Shown: positions 1 to 9,875 of the stretch, piece by piece
How positions within the stretch are numbered: position 1 is the first letter of the stretch
Layout of the letters: every line of letters begins with the position of its first letter
Assembly: GCA_026874595.1 (NCBI GenBank)
Contig: JAPPUL010000095.1
Span: 122,001 to 186,000 of the forward strand
Reading direction: 5' to 3'
DNA from: Sipunculus nudus
Taxonomy: Eukaryota > Annelida > Sipuncula > Golfingiida > Sipunculidae
DNA length: 64,000 bases
The notes under the pieces: model-generated
Told to the model about the DNA's origin: nothing
Database searches by the model: none
The model's input: only the letters and a program-made list of their open reading frames with translations
Translations under genes and position numbers: made by a program

Positions 1-1136
1 GGATCTATTAACCCTATTATATGATCTATTCTAACTCCTACACTATCTTTGAATATTCTTAGAAACTTACGACGCAAAAACTCTCCTCCTTCTCCAAGAT
101 TATTTGATAGCTTATACTCTGCCTTTCTGATAGCTCTACATTATTAAACAACTTATCTGGATCTAAAACCGGGGAAACCCCAGGCTTGCCCCTTATCAGA
201 AAAATAATCCGGCGGCACTCCCATACAATACCCCTCTAAAAATATATCTTGGTTCGACCATATGTCCATATTTGAAGGCGATACTTGACTGTCTCCAAAT
301 ATTTTTATCCCTTGCTCTTTTGCATATTTTGTAAATTTAGCGCTTTGTTTGTTCTCTATATACTGTATGAAATAATAAAAGTCTAGCTCTTCCCTATATT
401 CAGCCTCTATCACCTTTAAATGACCTTCTAATACCCCCATCTTGTCCTCTACCACGAAGCTTTGCTCTTACTACCTTACCAAGTTCCTTGTCCTCATCTC
501 CCCATCCATGTATCCAATCATCGCTTCTATTCTTTAGGCTTAAGACGTAATATAGTCCATCTGAATATAAATAATCTATATTGCTTTTTACAAATTCTTT
601 ATACTCCCCCTCAAGATTGAAAAGCCTCTCCCCCTCTTCTTTTGCTCCTCCTAACCCATCCCGCTTAACCTTAGTAAGCTTCCTTTTTAAACTCTTTATA
701 AGCTTCCTTTAAGGCACTTATATATTCATCATATGCATACTCATAGCTAATCCTATCTGGGCTTTCTTTAGGCTTTCCTCTTACTATATCTTCGAAAATC
801 TCACCCTTAAGAAGACTACACCAGGACTCTCTTGTTAAAGCATATAAATCTATTAATAGAAAATGTCTTGAGAATATACTACTTCTGTAGGGGAGATGCG
901 TCCCCCTTGCTAGTTAGCCCTTTCGGCGTCAACTGTAGAGCGTTTATTCCATACCCTTTTAAAAATAATAGGAAATCTCGGGCGCTTTTTGTGTAGGGTG
1001 AGCCCACTCCTGTATCACGTTCTTTGCTTATTGGAAACGATAAACAGGGCATGATTAATACCATATTCTTCTTCCCAAGTGCTTTCAAACTTAAAGAACA
1101 TAAATTCTTATGCTCACAATAATAACTATTATCCAT
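1..1136 (-). pseudogene. malQ: 4-alpha-glucanotransferase remnant, broken in several places, continues past left edge
   Basis: MalQ transfers maltodextrin segments in the cytoplasm. Pieces of the family appear in order but in different frames: an N-terminal part at 879-1136 (around GVGSPYTKSARDFL and GINALQLTPKG), a middle part near 660-870 (around SYEYAYDEYISALKEAY), a part near 480-660 with DGLYYVLSLKN, a part at 153-455 containing GVPPDYFSDKGQAWG (the family motif is close to GVPPDYFSATGQLWG), and a last piece at 1-150 containing VRIDHIIGL. At least four frame changes or stops occur within 1.1 kb, so I see it as a decayed gene and not a single sequencing slip. The gene to its right (hemW) is divergent. 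The remainder lies outside the window. Confidence 0.8.
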
Positions 1137-1235
1137 TTCTTAATGCCTTTGCTTTATATTCATCTTTCCTTTATATTTTATAATCTATTAATACTAATTT
1201 ATAAAATACCATCTAAAAAAAAGTGTTGCCCATTT

Positions 1236-2406
1236 ATGACCAATTATAAAAATAATATTCCCGCTTTATACATTCATATCCCTTTTTGTGATACCAAATG
1301 TATCTATTGCGACTTCTTTACTCTAAACAATTCCAAAAATTATAATATTAACAATACCTTCTCTGCATTTACTAAAGCCATTATTAAAGAAATTGTCCTC
1401 TATAAACAACAATATCCCAACATAAAACTTAAATCCGTTTATATCGGCGGCGGCACTCCTTCTTTACTTCCTATCCCTTTTATCAAAGATATTTTATCTG
1501 CCATCAATAACGCTTTTATTACACCTAACAAAAACTCCCTCCCCGAATTCACCATCGAATGCAATCCTAACTGCATCTGTAAAGACAAACTTATTTTATA
1601 CAAAGATTTTAATATTAATAGAATTAGCCTAGGTTGTCAGTCCCTCCAAGATAACATCTTAAATATTATCGGGAGAAATACTAACAGAAAAGAAATTATT
1701 CAAAAGTATAACCTTATTAGAACCATAAACTTCAGATCTGTTAATATCGACCTCATTTATGGACTGCCTTCACAAACTTTTAAACAATATAAAAACGATT
1801 TAATCGATATTATAAAAGAACAGCCCGACCATTTGTCCATTTATGAACTAACTTTTAATAAGCATCTTAATAAAAATATAAAACTATTTGATTTGTCTAC
1901 TCCATCCGAAATCTCACTCATTAAACAATATCTTTTTACCCAATTTTATACCAACAAAAATAACTATCATTCTTACGAAGTCTCTAATTTCGCCAAATAC
2001 GGACACAAATCTATTCATAACTCCTCTTATTGGGAACAAAAAAAATTATATAGGTATCGGCCCCTCTGCTGTTGGCACCATTCATAATGTTAGATATACC
2101 AATACAGCTGATATTAAAAATTATATCAATTCCCTTCTTCAAAATAATAAATTACCCGTCGCTAATTCCAAAAGACTTAAACCTGATACCATATTAAAAG
2201 AAATGATTATGCTATCTCTTAGGACTTCAAAAGGAATTAATTTATCTAAAAAACATACTGATTCATCTTGGTATCCCGATTTTAAAAAGAAAGTTTATAG
2301 CTTAGTTGAGAATAATCTACTGACCCTCTCTCATGATGGTTTAAATATAAAAGCAACACCTAGAGGGAAAATACTATTAAATCAAGTTATTATTGCTTTA
2401 ATCTGA
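1236..2406 (+). pseudogene. hemW: Radical SAM haem chaperone HemW (coproporphyrinogen oxidase-like), one frameshift
   Basis: HemW is a radical SAM protein that binds haem and is thought to deliver it to haem proteins. The start at 1236 is preferred because the next residues run straight into the conserved N-terminus. The 4Fe-4S ligands CDTKCIYC are at residues 18-25 and GGGTPS follows. The frame breaks in an A8 tract at 2038-2045: reading 7 A restores YIGIGPSAVG, the usual continuation, and the second frame stays open to the TGA at 2406. Total length then matches the family (about 390 residues). It lies opposite to most genes here and its codons mostly end in T or C. The last 9 bases overlap the convergent tsaC gene. 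Either a real lesion, slippage-rescued expression, or a homopolymer error. Confidence 0.85.
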
Positions 2407-3000
2407 CTTTAGTAGCTTCTGTGGGACTTGGTACTTGCCTTGCCTTAGTATTTTATATGGCCTTTTTGATATGTCTAATATTGTTGAGGCTTTCCCTTCT
2501 TGTAGACGAATATCATCCTTTATCACGCATAAATCAATTTGTCCTGCATAATCCTCTTCTGCCGCTTCCTTTATACTTTCTCGATTATAATTGAAACTTG
2601 TTGATATTATCGGTTTGCCAAACTCTCTTAAAAGTTCAGTCAAAAATGAATTGCTTGGTATTCTAACTGCTATTGTCTTTTCATTATATAAATTAGAATA
2701 GGCATTTTCAATAACTAGTGTAAGTGGTGCTGGTAATAAATCCTGTATTTCTTTTGATATGACTTGTTTTGAGACCTTAAGCAGGGCAGCTATATCTTCT
2801 ACAAGAATTATATAGCTTTTAGTCAATGGACGAGACTTTATAATAGATATCTTATCTCTTGCGGCTTTATTAAAGTAGTCTGACGATAGGCCATATATTG
2901 TATCTGTTGGAATAACTATTACTTTCCCTTCTTCTAGCGCCTCAATACAGTTATTTACTACACTTTCTACATTTGTATCTAATAAATTAACACTCTGCAT
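2398..3000 (-). CDS. tsaC: L-threonylcarbamoyladenylate synthase (Sua5/YrdC/TsaC family)
   Basis: This enzyme makes threonylcarbamoyl-AMP from threonine, bicarbonate and ATP, the first step of the t6A37 tRNA modification. The 200-residue protein is a single YrdC-type domain. PTDTIYGL at residues 31-38 is the signature strand, followed by KSRP and by ISTSFN, which stands where the family usually has STSAN. There is no Sua5 C-terminal extension, so the short TsaC form fits. It is the last gene of the long minus-strand run, 13 bases beyond the DUF6115-like gene, and its end overlaps the end of hemW by 9 bases. Confidence 0.85.
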   Translation of the reverse strand: MQSVNLLDTNVESVVNNCIEALEEGKVIVIPTDTIYGLSSDYFNKAARDKISIIKSRPLTKSYIILVEDIAALLKVSKQVISKEIQDLLPAPLTLVIENAYSNLYNEKTIAVRIPSNSFLTELLREFGKPIISTSFNYNRESIKEAAEEDYAGQIDLCVIKDDIRLQEGKASTILDISKRPYKILRQGKYQVPQKLLKSD

Positions 3001-3013
3001 AAAATACTTAACA

Positions 3014-3733
3014 TTAGCCTAATATCTTTTGTCTTATTAGTTTTGTGAAAAGCTGTATCTCCCCAAGACTTAGCCCAAGCTCGTTTGCTATCTCCTTATG
3101 AGTTTTACCCTCTCCTATGCATTTGGCTATCATATTAGCTTTCTTTGCATTGCTAGCATTATTATAATACTCCTCAGAAGATAGTGTGTCTTGTGCTTGG
3201 CGATTTTTATATTCTCTTGATTTACCAAGATTTTTAGGCTCTACCAATATTTCTTCAGAATCGTCTTTTGGAGAAAGAGATTTATGATTAGTTAAATATG
3301 CCTTTTCTATATACGACCTCATACCGACTTTCCCTTCTTGTAAACCTCTTCCTTGCCCCCTATCTGTTTGGCGCCCCTTTGCACGTTTTACATCCCCAAG
3401 AAGTCTCTTGCCAAGCTCTACATCTTCTTTAGGCGGCTTTATCGGTCGCTTTATTTGTTGATTGTATTTAACATCTAATATATTCGTATTCTCAAGGCCT
3501 TGACTTGCTAAAAGTTCTTGTCTCTTTACAATATCCTCAGCCTTCTTTATCCTATCTTCCAATATCCCTATGTTTCTATCTGCTCCTTTATTAAATTTTG
3601 ATATTACCTCGTTTATCTCATCCCTTACGTCATATTCTGCTCGCTCTCGCTTCATACTCGCATATCTTATATATAACGTTATCGTTATTGCAAAGTTTAT
3701 TACTATCATTACAAATAATATCCCAACTATCAC
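3014..3733 (-). CDS. DUF6115-like membrane-anchored protein with C-terminal helix-turn-helix
   Basis: 239 residues. One hydrophobic segment at residues 1-22 is followed by a charged, coiled-coil-like stretch (about 25-75), a low-complexity linker, and a C-terminal helix-turn-helix-like segment near 198-239 (IAKCIGEGKTHKEIANELGL). This layout resembles the DUF6115 proteins that sit beside fliA and fapA-like genes in motility operons of Firmicutes and spirochaetes. The function is not known to me. It follows the fapA-like gene by about 35 bases on the same strand, so co-transcription is likely. Confidence 0.6.
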   Translation of the reverse strand: MIVGILFVMIVINFAITITLYIRYASMKRERAEYDVRDEINEVISKFNKGADRNIGILEDRIKKAEDIVKRQELLASQGLENTNILDVKYNQQIKRPIKPPKEDVELGKRLLGDVKRAKGRQTDRGQGRGLQEGKVGMRSYIEKAYLTNHKSLSPKDDSEEILVEPKNLGKSREYKNRQAQDTLSSEEYYNNASNAKKANMIAKCIGEGKTHKEIANELGLSLGEIQLFTKLIRQKILG

Positions 3734-3768
3734 TTTAGCTCTCCATTAATTATATTACTAAAAACCAT

Positions 3769-5772
3769 CTAGCTCTCTTCTCCTTCTACAGCTTCGTACT
3801 TTATCGGCTTTATTAAATCATTCTCATTTACAAATGTTATATGTTTAAACTCGTTCCTTACTAACAATGTCGCATTCTTTATATTTACATATACTCCAGG
3901 ATGTATTGTAACACGGCCTGATATCTTACCGTGATTTGGGAACCCCGATAGGTAGTCTGTTAGCTCTTCTATGTCTTCTTTTATTTCTTCTAATTGAAGT
4001 TCAAGCTCATGTCTTGCATTATCAAGCCGATTTAACATTATATCTCCACCCTCGTTTAAGGCATTTATTGCTTTGCGTTTTGTTAAAGTTTCTATGTTTA
4101 GTACTACCTTCTCAAGCTGCTTATTTGTATTATCTAACTCTTCTTCTAGATTTATTAGCTTATCTTTAGATTTTGGGTCAAGCCCTGCTTCAAGATTTGT
4201 CTGCGTATACGCAGGAGACCCAAGCGTTTTAGCATTTATCGTATAACCCGCACGTATTTGCCCTCCCACTATCGCTCCCTTCTTACCACTGCATATAACC
4301 CTTCCACACCCATCTACATTACTATGTAATATCTCCTCCTTAACTATTACATCGTTTCCTGCATATACACGGGCATTCTCTATAAATTTTGCAAATACAT
4401 TGCTCCCTGCTTTTATAGAACCTCTATCCTTTCCTAATATTCCTTGCGAGACTATTATCTCTCCATCTGCCTCAAGATCTGAACTCCCTACACTTCCACT
4501 AACTTCTATATTCCCAGCTGCCTTTACACTAAATCCATCTCTTACACTACCTTTTACTATTACTGTGCCCAGAAATACTATATTCCCTGTTGTCAAATCT
4601 ACATCTTTTTCTACATAATACACTTCTTCTACGGATATAACTCCTCCTTTCAATACCACACGCCCTGATATGTCTGCTCTTACTGTTAACATGTCTCCTG
4701 AGTAACTTACATTCTCTCCTATCTCAAGCTCTATATCTGCTCCATCTTTACATTCTATATCCTCATTAAATACTGTCTTCCCTTTCTCACCTCGTTCTAA
4801 TGGTACCTTTACTGCTAGAACTTGACCTGCTACTACGTTTTCTAGTAAGTCAAGCTTTTTATAATCTACTTTCCCTGTTCGCTCATGCTCAACAAAACTA
4901 TACCCCTCTTGCTCTGTCTTGAACTTATACTCTATACGTGCGTTACTACCATGTTTTGCTGCTTGCCCTTCCGCTACAACCACCAACTGATTATAAAGCC
5001 CCTCTCGCAATATCTCCTCTATCCTATCATCTTTTAGCCCATAGCTTACTCCATGTTCCTCTAAAAGCTTGTATATCTCTTCCTTTTCAAGCTCACGGCC
5101 TGCAAGCAAGGGCGCTCGCACATTTATGTAGGCCTTTTGTTTGTCTTGGGATATTGTTAGCGTCGCTTTACTATCAAAATCTTTGTTCTCTTTCCACTCG
5201 CCTATCTTTACAGCTTTACCTCTTGAGCTCTTTAGTGATGCTCTTACCTCTTTTATTTCATACTCTTTTATATTACGTTTTGATAGCTCCTCTTTAATAA
5301 GACCTTCCGTTACCCCCTTTGCTCCTATATCCACATTCAACAATATCCCTTCACGCTTTACCGTTATAATAAATCCTAACGGCTTCTTAACTTCTTTACT
5401 CTTAACTAATCCTTCTTCTATACTCTCTCCCAAAACAATATCATAACCCTCATGCCCTACATCTCCTATCTGAGAAGAGGCAACACCTTTAATGTCTTTA
5501 GAAACATCTTTATCAATCCCAAGCCCCTTAACCACCTCTTCAGCTTCTTTTGTAGTGCTCACCCATACTTTAACTTTATAAGGCCTTTTTAGTAAACCCA
5601 ATATGCCCTTGCGGGGCTTCTCTATAACATCATAATCAAGATTTATTATCTCCTCTCCAAAATAGCCCGATGCCTCCTCAAGTACATCTTCCATCCTCTC
5701 TCCTTTAAACTCTAGCTCCTCTTGCTCTCTCTCTACTGTAAGCTTACTCTTCAAATCATCTATAGATGCCAT
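3769..5772 (-). CDS. FapA-type (DUF342) protein with N-terminal Jag_N-like domain
   Basis: 667 residues. Residues about 5-70 resemble a Jag_N domain (MEDVLEEASGYFG, then PRKGILGLLKRPYKVKV). The centre is the DUF342 region, with a beta-helix-like series of glycine-spaced strands (for example GNIVFLGTVIVKGSVRDG and NIEVSGSVGSSDLEADG) near residues 395-520. A coiled coil follows at about 545-605, then a short beta tail. DUF342 proteins are called flagellar assembly protein A because of their frequent place beside fliA; the biochemical role is unclear. It lies 42 bases after fliA and is probably co-transcribed with it. Confidence 0.75.
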   Translation of the reverse strand: MASIDDLKSKLTVEREQEELEFKGERMEDVLEEASGYFGEEIINLDYDVIEKPRKGILGLLKRPYKVKVWVSTTKEAEEVVKGLGIDKDVSKDIKGVASSQIGDVGHEGYDIVLGESIEEGLVKSKEVKKPLGFIITVKREGILLNVDIGAKGVTEGLIKEELSKRNIKEYEIKEVRASLKSSRGKAVKIGEWKENKDFDSKATLTISQDKQKAYINVRAPLLAGRELEKEEIYKLLEEHGVSYGLKDDRIEEILREGLYNQLVVVAEGQAAKHGSNARIEYKFKTEQEGYSFVEHERTGKVDYKKLDLLENVVAGQVLAVKVPLERGEKGKTVFNEDIECKDGADIELEIGENVSYSGDMLTVRADISGRVVLKGGVISVEEVYYVEKDVDLTTGNIVFLGTVIVKGSVRDGFSVKAAGNIEVSGSVGSSDLEADGEIIVSQGILGKDRGSIKAGSNVFAKFIENARVYAGNDVIVKEEILHSNVDGCGRVICSGKKGAIVGGQIRAGYTINAKTLGSPAYTQTNLEAGLDPKSKDKLINLEEELDNTNKQLEKVVLNIETLTKRKAINALNEGGDIMLNRLDNARHELELQLEEIKEDIEELTDYLSGFPNHGKISGRVTIHPGVYVNIKNATLLVRNEFKHITFVNENDLIKPIKYEAVEGEES

Positions 5773-5814
5773 CTTTTTTGACCCCCACCTTATACCTTGT
5801 CTACAAAAATATAA

Positions 5815-6594
5815 TTATGCCTGTAAGCTCGCTCTTATATGATTTAACTTGCTTTTTAATCTTATTATTGCCTTAGTATGTAATTGTGATACTCGAGATT
5901 CTGTTACACTCAATATCTCTCCTATCTCTTTCAACGTTAAATCTTCATAATAATATAATATTAATACCTTTTTCTCTTTGTCCGGGAGGTCCTCTATTAT
6001 CTTTACTATTAAATCCTTTATCTCTTCCTTTTCTACCATTACATCCGGATTTAGGGACTTTGGACTTTCTATTGTTTCCACTATTGATAACTTGTCATTA
6101 TCATCTCCTAACGACCATGCATCATTTATCGATATTAATGATGCCCCGCATATCTTCACCAATGTCTGATGAAAATCATCAAGCGGTACTCCCAATTGCT
6201 CCGCTATCTCCTCATCAGTTACTGGTCTGCCTAATTTGTTCTCCAGATTCCCAACGATTAGTTCTATCTCTTTTGCCTTTTGTCTTATTGACCGCGGCAC
6301 CCAATCTATTGACCTAAGCTCATCGTATATTGCCCCTCTTATCCGCGTTACTGCGTATGTCTTGAACTTTATATTACGGGATGGGTCAAACTTCTCTATC
6401 GCATCTAATAATCCAAATGTTCCATATCCTACCAAATCGCCAAATTCTATATTCTGAGGCATTCCCATTGCTATCTTGCCTGCTACATACTTTACTAAAG
6501 GTGCATATTGGACTATAAATGCTTCCCTTATCCAGCCCTCCTTTGTACTCTTATACTCCGCCCACAATACTTCCTCAGACTTATTTTGTATCAC
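5815..6594 (-). CDS. fliA: Flagellar sigma factor sigma-28 (FliA/WhiG)
   Basis: This alternative sigma factor directs RNA polymerase to late flagellar promoters. The 259-residue protein has region 2 ([20 protein letters not shown], then [18 protein letters not shown]), region 3 ([14 protein letters not shown]) and a region 4 helix-turn-helix ([20 protein letters not shown]). Length and order match FliA. The start is GTG at 6594, preceded by a G-rich Shine-Dalgarno about 8 bases upstream. It sits near the end of the flagellar block, as in Treponema. No break is seen, in contrast to flhG, flhF and flhA upstream. Confidence 0.93.
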   Translation of the reverse strand: MIQNKSEEVLWAEYKSTKEGWIREAFIVQYAPLVKYVAGKIAMGMPQNIEFGDLVGYGTFGLLDAIEKFDPSRNIKFKTYAVTRIRGAIYDELRSIDWVPRSIRQKAKEIELIVGNLENKLGRPVTDEEIAEQLGVPLDDFHQTLVKICGASLISINDAWSLGDDNDKLSIVETIESPKSLNPDVMVEKEEIKDLIVKIIEDLPDKEKKVLILYYYEDLTLKEIGEILSVTESRVSQLHTKAIIRLKSKLNHIRASLQA

Positions 6595-6694
6595 TGATTT
6601 ATCCCCCTATTTTACCAGTCTAACAAATCTTCTTTCTATATCTTCTATCCTCACTCTTGCCATTACCAATAACACTGAATAAGGTGCCTTCGCT

Positions 6695-6730
6695 TTTACT
6701 CATCCCCTTTACTCATCCCCTTTTACTCAT
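6695..6730. repeat. 13-bp tandem repeat at the end of the 6723 gene
   Basis: The unit TTTACTCATCCCC occurs twice, at 6695-6707 and 6708-6720, and then a third partial copy runs into the stop codon of the gene at 6723-7484. On the minus strand each unit reads GGGGATGAGTAAA, so the copies repeat the stop-codon region and also mimic a Shine-Dalgarno plus ATG. It looks like slippage or duplication of the gene's 3' end. Confidence 0.8.
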
Positions 6731-7484
6731 CATTCATTGCCGTCTTTACTGCTTTTGCCAATAACTCCGGATCATCCGGTATTAGCATATCTTCTCGTTT
6801 TGAGCCAGAACTTATATCTAAACCTCTTCCTTCTCTAATTTTAAAATCTTCTTGTGATTCTACTCCCCCTACAATATCATCGCTCCCTTCATCAATTGTA
6901 TAATCTATTGAACCCCCTAAATCCTCTCCCTCCTCCAAAAGCATACTACTACTCCCTCCCTTTCCACCATCTACTAATTCAAATATCTCCGGTATTAGAG
7001 ATTTTAACAAAAGATATACTACTACCCCAAATATAAAGAAAAACATAAACACCAACAAAAACCTTATTACTATCGTCCAAAGCTCTATCCCGCTTATAAA
7101 GCCTATCATAAACGATAATAAAGACGCAATGCTGCCAAACCATAAGCCTATACGCACCATGTGAGGATGCTCGCTTTTCAACTTATTATATCTATCTTCA
7201 ACGGACATTTTCTCTTTAGCTAATATATTATTTTCTACCCCTGCAATATCAGCATCCTCATCTAAGATATCTGAAGATTTATCTGCTCCTTTATCTCCTT
7301 TATCTTTTTCTACATCGATATCTTTTCTATCTATATCCCTACCTATATCTCTACTCTCATCGGCATCTTCACTCATACTATAATCAACAGCCTCTCCTCT
7401 ACCCTCCCCCAATATGCCCCCTTGCTCTCCTTCATCTGCTTTATTAAGCTCTTGTGGCTCTCTTCGATTCTCTTTTTCAGACAT
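6723..7484 (-). CDS. Acidic two-TM protein of the flagellar block, function unknown
   Basis: 253 residues. A highly charged, Asp/Glu/Lys-rich N-terminal region (1-100) is followed by two hydrophobic segments at about 112-132 and 138-163, then an acidic tail ending PDDPELLAKAVKTAMNDE. Spirochaetes often have an unnamed gene between flhG and fliA, and this occupies that place. I do not recognise a domain. The short C-terminal helix may be an interaction motif, but that is a guess. It lies about 60 bases after flhG and 128 before fliA. Confidence 0.65.
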   Translation of the reverse strand: MSEKENRREPQELNKADEGEQGGILGEGRGEAVDYSMSEDADESRDIGRDIDRKDIDVEKDKGDKGADKSSDILDEDADIAGVENNILAKEKMSVEDRYNKLKSEHPHMVRIGLWFGSIASLLSFMIGFISGIELWTIVIRFLLVFMFFFIFGVVVYLLLKSLIPEIFELVDGGKGGSSSMLLEEGEDLGGSIDYTIDEGSDDIVGGVESQEDFKIREGRGLDISSGSKREDMLIPDDPELLAKAVKTAMNDE

Positions 7485-7544
7485 ATTAGTCCTTCCTTAT
7501 ATAGAAATACATATAAAATTTAAACAACTTAGCCCCATTATACC

Positions 7545-8425
7545 CTAGTCTCCTGTCTTATTTATTTTATTACCCTTGAAAAAGTTATACAAAAACGACG
7601 TCATCCCTTTACTCTCTACTTTTTTTGTCTCATGCATAAGCTTTTTTGTTATCTCTCTTATGCATTTTGACGCCTTGCTATTAGGCTCTATCACATAAAA
7701 TGGCCTTTGCTTTATCACTGCCTTTGGCACTACTGCATCTTCGTATATATATCCTAAATTCTCTATAACTACATCAAGAAACTGACTTGCTATATCCGTT
7801 ATTCGATTTGCTACCCGGTTACCTTCTACTGAACTATGTACTCGATTTATTATTAGCTTTATCTTTACTCTCTCCTTCTGTGAGGGCTATCGTCTTTATT
7901 ATAACCATAGGCATCTGTTATTGCTGTTGGCTCGGGTGTTGTTACTATTATTATTTCATCTGCCGCCAATACAAAACTTAATACGTTATCTGATACCCCT
8001 GCTCCTGTATCCACGAATATTACATCTGCAAACCTTAATGACCCAAGCTCTTTTATAAACGCAAGCTTTTGATCTGAATCTAAATTCGCAAGCTGACTAA
8101 AGCCTGATGCCCCCGCTATTATGCTTATTCCATCTTCAGTCTTTATTAATACTTCGTGGATCTTCTTTTGTCCGCGAAGTACGTTATATAAGTTATATTT
8201 TGGTATCACTCCAAGCATTATATTTACATTTGCAAGACCTAAATCTGCATCCATTACCACTACCTCTTGTCCCATCTGCGCCATCCCTATCGCCACGTTT
8301 GTTGATACATTTGTCTTGCCTACACCTCCCTTACCGCTTGCTATCGCTATAAACCGTGGCGACTTTTGCCCCAGTTCCTTTTTCCCTTCCTTCATTAGCT
8401 TTAATAACGCTTCTGCTTGATCCAT
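7545..8425 (-). pseudogene. flhG: FlhG/YlxH MinD-like ATPase, two frameshifts
   Basis: FlhG is a MinD-family ATPase that controls flagellar number with FlhF. The first frame (from 8425) has the deviant Walker A SGKGGVGKTNVSTN near residue 30, DADLGLANVN, and FVDTGAGVS. At about 7903-7906 one extra base (GGTT on the minus strand) throws the frame out just after TDAYG. The correct frame resumes with IIKTIALTEGE, then a second extra base in a GAGAGA run at about 7867-7875 shifts again before KIKLIINRVHSS. The rest is open to 7545. Removing two bases gives about 293 codons, the usual family length. No other damage is visible, so the breaks are recent or are sequencing errors. Confidence 0.85.
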
Positions 8426-8464
8426 TCTATTTATTACCTATCAAAATAGCCTATATAAAATTTA

Positions 8465-9787
8465 TTATCCCTTCAATATCATCTCGAATATCTTGTTTTT
8501 AGACCCCTCTTCTATATCCTCTGGACGCTTTGGCCAAAGGTTACATACGATAAACTCCTATTCTTTGGCTTTATTGCACTTATTACTTGACCTAGGCTAT
8601 TTGTTTCATCTAATTTTGTAACTATTATATTTGTGTAGTTTAATATATCAAATTTATCTAGTATTTCTACTAAATCTACGTATTTTGTTGTTGCACTTAT
8701 AACTAATGATACTTGCAATCGCTCTTCTACTATATCTAAATACTTCTTTATGTCTTTTATCTCTTCTACATTCCTTTGGCTGCGACCTGTTGTGTCTATC
8801 AATATTACATCATATTTATCAAGCTTTAGTTCAAGCTCAAACTCCCTTACGTTATTTACCTTTGAAAATGCTATGTCCATTATGTCTGCGTATAACTTCA
8901 GCTGCTGTATCGCTCCTACTCGATATGTGTCTATTGAGATAAGCTTTATCTTCTTCTTTTGGAATACTCCGTAATATGCTGCAAGCTTTGCTAATGTTGT
9001 TGTTTTGCCTACTCCTGTTGAGCCTACAAGCACTATTACATTCGTTCTTCCTTCCTTTAATACTATCCCATCTGAGGTTGATATTATCTCTGACAGTTGC
9101 TCTCTTAACTTACTCTTTATTACGCTCAGTTTAGACTCATCTGATAGTATGCTTTTTACCGTAGACAACGAACATATATCATTTATAAAGTTATCATTAA
9201 AATCTTCATCCTTCATGAATAATTTTATTAGCTCTTCCTTACTATCCTTACTACTAGATTAATTTATTAACTTCTTTCCTTTCTAACATCTTCTTCCCTT
9301 TTAGATTTAACTTTTAATCCACCATCTTTTAACACTTCATCTGCTTCTAATTCTAAAAACCCCATTACCCCCGCCATTCCTACCTTCTTTTGATAAAATT
9401 AATCCGAGCAAAACCCTTTATATGCTCAAGCTCTTCGCTAAGCTTTTCTGTCTTCTCAACTACTTTATTACCTTCTCTCCCCTCACCTTCAACTAAACTC
9501 CTATTTTCACTCATCCCATCTGCTCTTGTGCCTCCACCACGCTTATTAAACCCATCTGGCAAACCTTTACTATCTTGTTCCCGAGCTCTTGTCCTTCCCA
9601 TGTTCAGTAGCTTCTTTTCATCCATTATCCCAACTGTTATTTTCTACCATCGGTTTGCCCAAAAATCTTAAAAAACCTCCTTCTCGTACGCGCTTTTGGG
9701 ATACTATGTAGGCATGATGTCCTACGTCCAGCAACATCTTAAGCTTTGCTTCTTGAAAACTTCTTGCTCGGTATTTCCTATATTTCA
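8465..9787 (-). pseudogene. flhF: FlhF SRP-type GTPase, several frameshifts
   Basis: FlhF is an SRP/FtsY-like GTPase that places the flagellum. An ATG near 9787 with an AAGGAAG Shine-Dalgarno starts a family-like N-terminus (YRARSFQEAKLKMLL, then EGGFLRFLG). Frame changes are seen at an A4 tract near 9640-9643, at about 9380-9410, at about 9230-9290, and near 8521-8526, where one missing C loses the ending VPEDIEEGSKNKIFEMIL before the stop at 8465. The G domain (8512-9216) is intact, with LVGSTGVGKTTTLAKLA, DTYRVGAIQQL, DTTGRSQRN and TKLD. Four breaks in one gene make loss of function likely if the sequence is correct. Confidence 0.83.
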
Positions 9788-9875
9788 TCTTCCTTGCTCT
9801 CTCTCTTTTTCCTTTTTTCTCTTTTTCTTTTTTTTTACCTTATTTATCTTACTTATCTTAGACCCTTACAAATAC

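Noticed and set aside
4938-5446. Two plus-strand ORFs over the fapA-like gene
   Set aside because: They are antisense shadows with Leu/Ser-rich products.
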